Positions 6,415 through 13,226 of a stretch of 13,998 nucleotides of DNA are shown one piece after another. Every line of letters begins with the position of its first letter. The first letter of the stretch is position 1. Under the pieces are notes generated by a model. It did not search any database. It was given only the letters and a program-made list of their open reading frames with translations, and had not been told where the DNA came from. A program made the translations under genes and the position numbers. This DNA is from DATKEU01 sp035544495 (GTDB lineage Bacteria; Myxococcota_A; Polyangia; Fen-1088), in NCBI GenBank assembly GCA_035544495.1, contig DATKEU010000462.1, positions 1 through 13,998 on the forward strand, in the 5' to 3' direction.

Positions 6415-8019
6415 ATGAGCCTGTCCTCACCCGAACCCACGACCTCCGCGATCCTCCCTCCGAAGCGACCCCGACGTCGCAAGCTCGCGGCCGCGATCTT
6501 CACCGCCGGCGTGCTCGCGGGCGGCGCGGGGGGCGGGCTGGCCGTGCGCGACGCCGGTTTGCTGGCGCGTCAGGCGGTGGCGGCGGGCACGGCGGTGACG
6601 CCGAAGGTAGAGCCGCCGAACGAGGCGCGCGCGATCTCTCGCGCCTTCGCGACGGTGGCCAAGGCGCTGTCGCCGTCGGTCGTTCGCATCGAGGTCGAGG
6701 TGGGCAGCCCGCACGTGGCCGAAAACCGCGCCCGGCGTTCGTCGCCCAACAACAACAACAACAACGGCGACGACGACGAGGGCGACGGCATTCCGCCGTT
6801 CTTCCGTCGCTTCTTCGACTTCGGTGGCGGCGAAGGGTTCCCGGGCCCGAACCCCGGGCCCAGCCACGGCGTCGGCTCCGGATTCGTGCTCGACACCGGC
6901 GGCGACATCATCACCAACCGCCACGTCATCCAGGGCGCCACCAAGGTCACCGTGACCCTCAACGACGGCAAGGAATACTCCGCGAAGGTGATCGGCAAGG
7001 ACGCGCAGACCGACGTCGCGGTCGTCCGCATGGAAAAGCCGCCGTCGAACTTGACCGCCGCGCGCATCGGCGACTCCGACAAGCTGGAGGTCGGCGAATG
7101 GGTGGTGGCCGTGGGCAGCCCGCTCGGCCTGGAGCAGACGGTCACCGCCGGCATCGTCAGCGGCAAGGGCCGCCCCGGCCGTCACGTGCAGATGTCCGGC
7201 AAGCGCGTGCGCGGGTACATCCAAACCGACGCCAAGATCAACCCGGGGAACTCCGGCGGTCCGCTCGTGAACCTCGACGGCGAGGTGGTCGGCGTCAACA
7301 CGCTGATCCAGGTCGGCGCCGGCGGCAGCTATGGCTTCGCCATTCCCATCAACGAGGTCCGGCGCGTGGCGCAGGTGCTGCTGAAGGAAGGGCGCATGCG
7401 CTACCCGTACCTCGGCGTCATGCTCAGCGACGTCAAGGATCTCGACGACGCGCAGAAGGCGAAGCTGGGCGTTGCTGCGAAGAGCCTGCCCCAGTCCGGC
7501 GCGTTCGTCGCCGAGCTGACGCCCGGCGCGCCCGCCGGCCAGGCGGGAATCCGCCCCGGCGACGTCATCACCAGCATCAACAGCCAGAAGGTGGCGGGCG
7601 CCGCCGACGTCGTCGACTACGTGTCCTCGCAGTCGATCGGCACCAAGGTCACGTTGCAATACCAGCGCGACGGCAAGGGTGGCTCGACGCAGGTGACGCT
7701 GGGCGAGCTGCCCGACGAGGACGCGCGCCAGCCTCAAGCGTCCGGCAAGGTCGGCCTTGGCCTGCAGACGCTGACGCCCGACGTGGCCGACTCGCTGGGC
7801 CTCGGCCGCGGGGCCAAGGGCGCCGTCGTCACCGAGGTGACGCCCGACAGCCCGGCCGACCGCGCCGGCCTGCGCCCGGGCGACGTCATCGTCGAGATCG
7901 ATCGCAAGGCGATCAACTCGTCCGAGCAGGCCGCCGAGGCCTTGCGCGGCAGCGCGCCGAACGGCCACCTGCTGCGCGTGCGTGGCAACGGCGGCACGCG
8001 CTTCGTCACCGTGAAGTGA
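6415..8019 (+). CDS. degP: HtrA/DegP-type periplasmic serine protease with two PDZ domains
   Basis: A complete 534-residue protein. A basic stretch (KRPRRRK, 17-23) and one hydrophobic segment (24-46) export or anchor it to the inner membrane; no typical cleavage site is obvious. The trypsin-like domain (about 75-325) carries the triad His170 (TNRHV), Asp200 (TDVAV) and Ser280 (GNSGGP). Two PDZ domains follow, about 330-430 and 443-534, as in DegP/DegQ. They bind exposed protein ends and control oligomer state. An insertion around 105-148, at the place of the regulatory LA loop, holds six Asn in a row, an acidic run and a Gly/Pro-rich segment. The family degrades or refolds damaged envelope proteins. 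Start ATG 6415 follows AAGGAA. It is alone on its strand and converges with the metallophosphoesterase gene. Confidence 0.94.
   Translation: MSLSSPEPTTSAILPPKRPRRRKLAAAIFTAGVLAGGAGGGLAVRDAGLLARQAVAAGTAVTPKVEPPNEARAISRAFATVAKALSPSVVRIEVEVGSPHVAENRARRSSPNNNNNNGDDDEGDGIPPFFRRFFDFGGGEGFPGPNPGPSHGVGSGFVLDTGGDIITNRHVIQGATKVTVTLNDGKEYSAKVIGKDAQTDVAVVRMEKPPSNLTAARIGDSDKLEVGEWVVAVGSPLGLEQTVTAGIVSGKGRPGRHVQMSGKRVRGYIQTDAKINPGNSGGPLVNLDGEVVGVNTLIQVGAGGSYGFAIPINEVRRVAQVLLKEGRMRYPYLGVMLSDVKDLDDAQKAKLGVAAKSLPQSGAFVAELTPGAPAGQAGIRPGDVITSINSQKVAGAADVVDYVSSQSIGTKVTLQYQRDGKGGSTQVTLGELPDEDARQPQASGKVGLGLQTLTPDVADSLGLGRGAKGAVVTEVTPDSPADRAGLRPGDVIVEIDRKAINSSEQAAEALRGSAPNGHLLRVRGNGGTRFVTVK
6748..6765 (+). repeat. 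AAC trinucleotide tract (six copies) inside degP
   Basis: Six perfect AAC units encode Asn112-Asn117, followed by a Gly codon, three GAC units and GAG. The repeat is short, but copy changes by slippage would stay in frame and only alter the length of the variable loop before the catalytic His. Confidence 0.9.
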
Positions 8020-8052
8020 GGTCCAGCGAGGCCGGCGCGTCGGCGGGGCGCT

Positions 8053-9258
8053 TCAGCCGGCGGCGGTGCGTGCCACCGCCGGCGTTTCGCTCTCGAGGAC
8101 GATCTGGGTGATCTCCGCGGGGGCCCCCAGACGCATCGGCGGCCCCCAGTATCCCGTCCCGCGGCTGACGTAGATCTGCGACTCGCCCGTGCGGTGCAGG
8201 CCGGCGACGAACGGCTGCTGCAGATGGACGAAGTAGGTGAAGGGCCAGATCTGCCCGCCGTGCGTGTGACCGGACAGCTGCAACCCGACGCCGAACTTCT
8301 CGGCGGCGATGATCGACCGCGGCTGGTGCGCCAGCAGCACCACCTCGCGGTTGGGATCGCGCCCGCCCAGCGCCTTGGCGACCGCGTCGTCGTGCGCAAG
8401 GCCGCTGAAGCGCCCGGCCGAATAGTCGTCGACGCCGGCCAGATCGAAGGCGGCGTCACCCTCGCCGATGGTGACGCGCTCGTTACGCAACACGCGGATG
8501 CCGATGCGCCCCAGCTCCGCGATCCACGCGCTGGCGCCCGAATAGTACTCGTGGTTGCCGGTGACGAAGTAGACGCCGTGGCGCGCGCGCAGGTCCCGCA
8601 GCGCCTCGATGGCATGGCGCAGGTCGGCGACGCTGCCGTCGACCAGGTCGCCGGTGATGGCGACGACGTCCGGTTGAAGCGCGTTCGCCCGCGCCACGAC
8701 GTCCTCGACGAACGCTCGCCCGCGGGTGGCGCCGACGTGCATGTCGGTCAGCTGGACGATCGACAGCCCGTCCTGGGCCGAAGGCAGGCGGGGCAGACGG
8801 ACGCGCACCTTTCGCACCGCCACGGGACCCAGCGCCGATTGCACCGCCCCCAGACCCAGCGCGCCCGACAGGGCCACGGCGGCGGCCCCCAGCACGCGCG
8901 CCAGCCAGGTGCGCCGCGCCGGATCGCTCGGCCCACCGCCGCGCAGCCGCTGGACGACGTGGATGCCCCCCTTGACGACGTCCATTCCCAGCACGGTGAG
9001 AAACAGGATGAACACCATCCCCAGCCAGACGTACGCGGGCCAGCTCAGGAAACGGCGCAGCTCCGGGTGGCTGCGCCCGTAGAACAGCGAAACCGGGATC
9101 GCCAGTCCCAGCAACACCAACCCGGCCAGCGCCAGCCCGCTCCAGGGGGGCGGCAGCTGCGTGTCGCGCACCAGGCGCAACCAAACATAAACGTGCAAAC
9201 CGGCCAGAATTCCCACCACCACCAGCAGAAAGACGATCATCGAGCCCACGCGTCCCAT
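8053..9258 (-). CDS. Membrane-anchored metallophosphoesterase (YkuE/YaeI-like)
   Basis: A 401-residue protein from ATG 9258. Four hydrophobic segments (about 7-28, 39-60, 71-94 and 118-142) precede a calcineurin-like phosphoesterase domain (about 163-395). All metal-site blocks are present: DMH (172-174), GDLVDG (203-208), GNHEYY (234-239), a His at 311 and GHTHGGQ (330-336). Such enzymes hydrolyse phosphoesters with two metal ions; related YaeI/LpxH-like proteins act on envelope lipids or UDP-sugar lipids, but the substrate here is unknown. The domain probably faces the periplasm or membrane surface (topology not determined). ATG 9240 is an in-frame alternative that would drop six residues. 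The frame is open to 9330, but the extra peptide is low quality. It converges with degP and is divergent from the Crp-type gene. Confidence 0.9.
   Translation of the reverse strand: MGRVGSMIVFLLVVVGILAGLHVYVWLRLVRDTQLPPPWSGLALAGLVLLGLAIPVSLFYGRSHPELRRFLSWPAYVWLGMVFILFLTVLGMDVVKGGIHVVQRLRGGGPSDPARRTWLARVLGAAAVALSGALGLGAVQSALGPVAVRKVRVRLPRLPSAQDGLSIVQLTDMHVGATRGRAFVEDVVARANALQPDVVAITGDLVDGSVADLRHAIEALRDLRARHGVYFVTGNHEYYSGASAWIAELGRIGIRVLRNERVTIGEGDAAFDLAGVDDYSAGRFSGLAHDDAVAKALGGRDPNREVVLLAHQPRSIIAAEKFGVGLQLSGHTHGGQIWPFTYFVHLQQPFVAGLHRTGESQIYVSRGTGYWGPPMRLGAPAEITQIVLESETPAVARTAAG
8061..8081. terminator. Possible hairpin terminator at the degP/metallophosphoesterase convergence
   Basis: CGGCGGTG and CACCGCCG form a perfect 8-base GC stem with a 5-base loop, 42 bases past the degP stop and inside the last codons of the converging metallophosphoesterase gene. 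Only a short GTTTC follows, not a real T-run, so it may be a weak or Rho-assisted terminator, or simply a coding coincidence. Confidence 0.3.
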
Positions 9259-9452
9259 GACAGTAGCAGTCCTACTGCCCGCCGGCGGCGTTGTCGACCG
9301 CCACCGTCGCTGCGCAGCCACGCTGTTCACGGTGTGGCGACCGCGCCACTGATGTCAGGTTTCGGACGCCCGTCACCACCGAAGAACGCAGCCCCATCGG
9401 GTTTTGCGCACTGGCATTTGAGTTGCGTAACAGCTGCGGACAGGAGGCGCCC
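9259..9452. promoter_or_regulatory. Divergent region between metallophosphoesterase and Crp-type regulator genes
   Basis: This 194-base gap serves both directions. It has a perfect 6-base inverted repeat right at the metallophosphoesterase leader (CAGTAG 9261-9266, CTACTG 9272-9277) and another with a 4-base spacer (GTGGCG 9334-9339, CGCCAC 9344-9349). Neither matches the TGTGA-N6-TCACA or FNR consensus. A Shine-Dalgarno AGGAGG (9442-9447) precedes the regulator ATG by five bases. I see no convincing -35/-10 pair. Confidence 0.45.
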
Positions 9453-10199
9453 ATGGCAACCGCGTCGGTTCCGATCGAAATGAACGCATACGGAAAGAAC
9501 ACCACCACCCCCACGATCATCGCTCCCGAGCTGGCCGCTCTGCAGGCGAGCGACCTCTTCGCCCATTTTGCCCCGGCGATGCTGCGCGCGCTGGCAGGGC
9601 GCAGCTCGCTCAAGCAGCTGGGGCGCGGCGCCGTCCTCGGCTCGACCGACACCGTCCCCGAGAGCACGTTCCTGGTCGTGCGCGGTCGGATCCGGGCCGT
9701 GCGGCGCGGCGCCAACGGTCGCGAGATCACGGTCGAAAGCTTTCGCGCCGGCGACCTCCTGGCCGACGCGCTGGCGGCGCCCGACCAGGCTCTGGTCAAC
9801 GACTGGGAGGCCAGCGAGCCCACGGTCGTCCTGATCACGCCGCGCGAGGCGTGGTTCGCCACCGCGGGCGCCGTCGCCGAGCTGGGACCGGCGCTGTCGC
9901 GACAACTGGTGCGGCGCCTGAACCGATCGCACGACCTGGCGGTCCGCCTGGTATTGACCGATGTTCAAGGGCGGGTGGTCTCGACGCTGCTGGCCCTGGC
10001 CCGCCAGGACGCCGAGGCGCCCGGCCAGAGCGCCCTGCTGATCCGCCAGCGTCCGACGCAGCAAGAGCTGGCGAACCTGGTCGGCGCCTGTCGCGAGACG
10101 GTGTCGCGCGTCGTCTCGGACCTCACCCGCCGCGGCCTGCTGCAGCCCCAGGGGCGCAGCCTGCTGATCGATCGCCGCCTGATCGAGGGCAACGCGTAG
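9453..10199 (+). CDS. Crp/Fnr-family transcription regulator
   Basis: A 248-residue protein. Residues about 30-140 form the cyclic-nucleotide-binding-like beta barrel with the GRIRAVRRG turn near 78-86 and an FRAGDLLAD segment (98-105) where Crp has its FGE phosphate-binding motif. The FGEL and R-x-[ST]-A pattern for cAMP is absent, and so are the FNR iron-sulfur cysteines, so the signal is unknown. A long dimer helix (about 141-175) is followed by a winged helix (about 198-240) with TQQELANLVGACRETVSRV, the family recognition pattern. ATG 9453 is chosen because AGGAGG lies five bases upstream; the frame is open to 9291, but that part looks non-coding. The neighbour inverted repeats may be its own targets. 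It is followed after 179 bases by alr and may or may not be co-transcribed with it. Confidence 0.93.
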   Translation: MATASVPIEMNAYGKNTTTPTIIAPELAALQASDLFAHFAPAMLRALAGRSSLKQLGRGAVLGSTDTVPESTFLVVRGRIRAVRRGANGREITVESFRAGDLLADALAAPDQALVNDWEASEPTVVLITPREAWFATAGAVAELGPALSRQLVRRLNRSHDLAVRLVLTDVQGRVVSTLLALARQDAEAPGQSALLIRQRPTQQELANLVGACRETVSRVVSDLTRRGLLQPQGRSLLIDRRLIEGNA

Positions 10200-10378
10200 G
10201 ACAGGCCCGGAGTCTGGAAATTGACGCCTCACCGACCACAAGGGAAAGTAAACAGGTTTTGGCGACGCATCCCAAGCCTCCGCCGGACGACCGCGATCGT
10301 CCGCGAACACTGGGCGGGTTCCCGGATCCTCCCGGGCCGGAGCTCGATCATCGGGCCAAGCACGACCTCGGCCCCCGC
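10200..10378 (+). promoter_or_regulatory. Leader between the Crp-type gene and alr, with candidate promoter and two stem-loops
   Basis: These 179 bases have no gene. A TTGACG hexamer at 10221-10226 could be a -35 box, with the A-rich stretch around 10244-10254 in place of the -10. Two small dyads follow: CGGACGA (10284-10290) with TCGTCCG (10297-10303), and CCCGG (10321-10325) with CCGGG (10332-10336), both with 6-base loops. Neither has a T-run. They may be an alr leader structure or chance folds in GC-rich DNA. Confidence 0.35.
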
Positions 10379-11539
10379 ATGGCGCCGCTGTCCGAAGTCG
10401 ACATCCGCACGTCGATCCGGCCCACCGTCGCGACCGTCGATCTCGGCGCGATGGCGCGCAACGTGGCGCGGCTGCGGGCGATCATCGGGCCGGGCGTCAA
10501 GCTGTGGGGGGTGATCAAGGCCGACGCCTACGGGCACGGCGCGGTCGCGGTGGGGCGCGCGCTGGAGCCGCTCTGCGACGGCCTGGCCGTGTCGCTGGTC
10601 GAGGAGGGGCTGGAGCTGCGCGCGGCCGGCATTCGCGGGCCGGTGATCGTTCTCGGCGCGTACTTCAACCGGCACCAGCGCGACGTTCTGGATGAGGGTC
10701 TGACGCCGGTCGTTTACGATCCCGGCGACCTGGATCGATTCGCGGCGGCGGCGGCGGAGCGGGGGCGGCGCCTCGGCGTCCACCTCAAGGTCGACACCGG
10801 CATGGGGCGCCTCGGGGTGGCGACCGCCCAGCTGCCGTACTTGCTGGATCGCCTGGCGGTTCCAGGGCCGCTGTCGCTGGCCGGGTTGTGCACGCACTTC
10901 GCGTCCGCCGATCTGCCCGATCGCGCCGCCACCGACGAGGCGCTGGCGCGCTTCCAGCGCTGCCTGGACCTGGCGGCGGAGCGCGGGCTGCGCGGGCTCG
11001 TCAACCACGCGGCCAACACGGCGGCCGCCGTCCGGTTCCCGGACGCCCGGCTGGATGCCGTCCGGCCCGGGCTGGCGCTGTACGGTGCGCTGCCGTCGCT
11101 GCAAGTGGCCGCCGGGCTGCCGGGGCTGGAGCCGGCGCTGCGCCTCTCGACGCGGATCATGTCCCTGCACGACGTCCCGGTCGGCGGAACCGTCAGCTAC
11201 GGCGGCCTCTGGCGCGCCAGCCGGCCGTCGCGCGTCGCCACCCTGCCCATCGGTTACGCCGACGGATATCCGCGCCACGTGCGTGGGGCGTCCGTGCTGG
11301 TGCGGGGGCGGCGGACGCCCATCGTCGGGGCGGTCTGCATGGACATGCTGATGGTCGACGTCACCGACGTCGCGGGCGCGTCGCAGAACGACGCCGTGAC
11401 CCTGATCGGCGACGATGGCGTCGAGCGCATCACCATCGACGACGTCGCAAGCTGGGCCGGGACGATCAGTTATGAGATTCTGTGCGGCATCTCCAAACGG
11501 GTGCCCCGCGTGTACAACCCCGCTCCGCAGATCCCATGA
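10379..11539 (+). CDS. alr: Alanine racemase
   Basis: A 386-residue fold-type III PLP enzyme that interconverts L- and D-alanine, supplying D-alanine for peptidoglycan, in the cytoplasm. The PLP Lys47 sits in VIKADAYGHG, and the second catalytic residue, Tyr274, in TVSYGGLW. The IGYADGYPR block (291-299) and the AVCMDMLMVDV block (318-328) are both intact, and the N-terminal RPTVATVDLGAM is the usual family entry. Length is normal. No ribosome site is visible before ATG 10379, but no better in-frame start is near, and an upstream open stretch lacks family features. The gene overlaps mlaE by four bases (ATGA), so it heads or belongs to the mla operon. No ddl or second alr is in the window. Confidence 0.95.
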   Translation: MAPLSEVDIRTSIRPTVATVDLGAMARNVARLRAIIGPGVKLWGVIKADAYGHGAVAVGRALEPLCDGLAVSLVEEGLELRAAGIRGPVIVLGAYFNRHQRDVLDEGLTPVVYDPGDLDRFAAAAAERGRRLGVHLKVDTGMGRLGVATAQLPYLLDRLAVPGPLSLAGLCTHFASADLPDRAATDEALARFQRCLDLAAERGLRGLVNHAANTAAAVRFPDARLDAVRPGLALYGALPSLQVAAGLPGLEPALRLSTRIMSLHDVPVGGTVSYGGLWRASRPSRVATLPIGYADGYPRHVRGASVLVRGRRTPIVGAVCMDMLMVDVTDVAGASQNDAVTLIGDDGVERITIDDVASWAGTISYEILCGISKRVPRVYNPAPQIP

Positions 11540-12411
11540 CCGGTGCCTCATCCGACGCGCACGAGGGGGACGGTCCGCCGCCCGCCAGGCGCGGCGCCGC
11601 GCCCGAGCCGGGGGCCGTCTGGCGCAGCCTGCGCGACGCCGCCCTGGGGCCGATTCGCCTCATCTTCGGCTATTTCGGCGAGCACACGATGCTGCTGGGT
11701 GGCGCCCTGAGGTGGTTGTTCCGGCGCCCGTTCCGGCTGCGGCTGTTTCTGGAACAGATGGAATTCGTCGGCGTCGGCTCGCTGCCGATCATCCTGCTGG
11801 TGGGCTTCTTCTCGGGCGCCGTGGCCTCGCAGCAGGCCATCGCCGCGCTGGAGATCTTCCGCCAGGAACGCTACGTCGGCGCCACCGTCGGCCTCTCGCT
11901 GGCGCAGGAGCTGGCCCCGGTGTTCACGGCGCTGATGATCACCGCGCGCGCCGGCTCGGGCATGGCCACCGAGCTCGGCTCGATGCGCATCACCGAGCAG
12001 ATCGACGCTCTCTCCACGTTCGCGGTCAACCCGGTTCAGTACCTGGTCGCGCCGCGCCTGGTGGCGACCGTGCTGATGATGCCGGTCATGACCATGGTGT
12101 TCAACGTCGTCGGACTGTTCGGCGCGTACCTTTATGCGATCTATTTAAAGCAGGTCGATCTCGGACAATTCATCGAGTACTACACGTACTGGACCGACCC
12201 CAAGGACTACATCATCGGCGGCACCAAGGCGGCCGTGTTCGGGATCGCCATCGCGCTGACCGCGTGTTACCAGGGCTTCAACGTGCGGGGCGGCGCCAAG
12301 GAGGTGGGGCTTGCCACCACCCGGGCGGTGGTTGCAGGCTCGGTCTCGGTTCTGGTCCTGGACTATTTTCTCATCGATCTCTTTCACATCCTGTGGCCGT
12401 ACAAGTCGTGA
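11536..12411 (+). CDS. mlaE: MlaE-type ABC transporter permease (lipid transport)
   Basis: A 291-residue inner-membrane protein. The first ~35 residues are hydrophilic and Pro/Ala-rich, longer than in E. coli MlaE. The permease core follows: a first helix near 80-103 (SLPIILLVGFFSGAV), the ELAPVFTALMITAR block (125-138), a helix pair near 170-200, and helices near 230-248 and 264-288. MlaE dimers with MlaF form the inner-membrane engine that, with the MCE protein MlaD, moves phospholipid between inner and outer membranes. The start ATG at 11536 overlaps the alr stop (ATGA), and its stop overlaps the mlaF GTG (GTGA). MlaA, MlaB and MlaC are not in the window. Confidence 0.92.
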   Translation: MTGASSDAHEGDGPPPARRGAAPEPGAVWRSLRDAALGPIRLIFGYFGEHTMLLGGALRWLFRRPFRLRLFLEQMEFVGVGSLPIILLVGFFSGAVASQQAIAALEIFRQERYVGATVGLSLAQELAPVFTALMITARAGSGMATELGSMRITEQIDALSTFAVNPVQYLVAPRLVATVLMMPVMTMVFNVVGLFGAYLYAIYLKQVDLGQFIEYYTYWTDPKDYIIGGTKAAVFGIAIALTACYQGFNVRGGAKEVGLATTRAVVAGSVSVLVLDYFLIDLFHILWPYKS

Positions 12412-13226
12412 CCGCCCCGATGTCCACCGCGGGTGATCTCGCGCAGCGCGACCAGCGCTGGCAGATCCGCGTGCGCGACCTGCACAAGACGTTCGGCCCG
12501 CAGCACGTTCTGCGCGGCATCGACCTCGACATCGAGCGCGGCAAGACCAACATCATCATCGGCGGCTCGGGGGCCGGGAAGTCGGTGCTGATGAAGCACC
12601 TCATGGGGCTGCTGAAGCCAGACCGCGGCCACATCTGGGTCGACGGCGTCGACATGGTCCCGATGAACGACGTCGAGATCGCGGCCATGCGCCGCAAGTT
12701 CGGCATGGTCTTCCAGTACGCGGCGCTGTTCGATTCGATGACCGTCGTCGAGAACATCGCCTTTCCGCTGACCGAGCGCTATCACCTGCGGCGGGAAGAG
12801 GTCATGGCCCGCGTGCGCGACCTGCTCCAGCGCCTGGACCTGGCCCACGTCACCGGCATCGAGGAGAAGTTCCCGGCCGAGCTGTCGGGCGGCCAGCGCA
12901 AGCGCGTCGGCCTGGCGCGCGCGCTCATCGATCGCCCCGAGATCCTCCTCTACGACGAGCCGACCACGGGACTGGATCCCGTCGCCACCAAGAACGTCGA
13001 CGAGATGATCCGCCGGACGGCCGATCAGTTTGGCGTGACGTCGGTGGTGATCTCGCACGACATGGCGTCGACGTTCCGCATCGGCGATCGCATCTCGATG
13101 CTGCACGACGGGCGGATCCTGGTCACCGGGACGGCCCCCGAGCTTCTGGCCTCGCACCACGAGGCCCTGCGCGAGTTCATCGAGACGGCGGGGCTGGCGG
13201 TGCCGCCCAGCGTGGAGGCGTCGTGA
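12408..13226 (+). CDS. mlaF: MlaF-type ABC transporter ATPase
   Basis: A 272-residue ATPase. The Walker A is GGSGAGKS (52-59), the Q-loop Gln103 is in VFQYAAL, the signature is LSGGQRKRV (159-167), the Walker B ends in LLYDEPTTGLD (180-190) and the H-loop has His217 in ISHD. All catalytic elements are intact. It hydrolyses ATP on the cytoplasmic face to drive MlaE. I take GTG 12408 as start because it makes a 4-base GTGA overlap with mlaE, like the next junction; ATG 12420 is a plausible alternative giving 268 residues. Neither has a clear ribosome site, which fits coupling. It has an ordinary C-terminal tail after the H-loop and no fused domain. Confidence 0.93.
   Translation: MTAPMSTAGDLAQRDQRWQIRVRDLHKTFGPQHVLRGIDLDIERGKTNIIIGGSGAGKSVLMKHLMGLLKPDRGHIWVDGVDMVPMNDVEIAAMRRKFGMVFQYAALFDSMTVVENIAFPLTERYHLRREEVMARVRDLLQRLDLAHVTGIEEKFPAELSGGQRKRVGLARALIDRPEILLYDEPTTGLDPVATKNVDEMIRRTADQFGVTSVVISHDMASTFRIGDRISMLHDGRILVTGTAPELLASHHEALREFIETAGLAVPPSVEAS

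Noticed and set aside
6379..6419. Heat-shock-like promoter (CTTGACA ... CCCCATGAG) before degP
   Set aside because: The two parts resemble a sigma-32 promoter, but the spacing is about 25 bases and the -10 part covers the start codon, so it cannot work as such.
4496..6430. 644-codon minus-strand frame containing the alcohol dehydrogenase
   Set aside because: The N-terminal 300 codons run through the rhomboid gene in another frame and look random; the real start is the ATG overlapping the rhomboid stop.
6427..7968. Minus-strand 513-codon open frame opposite degP
   Set aside because: A shadow frame; degP on the plus strand has the catalytic triad and PDZ domains.
8194..9483. Plus-strand open frame opposite the metallophosphoesterase
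   Set aside because: Gln/Arg/Asp-rich shadow without motifs; the minus-strand gene keeps all five metal-site blocks.
9851..11539. 562-codon plus-strand frame containing alr
   Set aside because: The first ~176 codons overlap the end of the Crp-type gene in another frame and are not alanine racemase; ATG 10379 begins the family domain.
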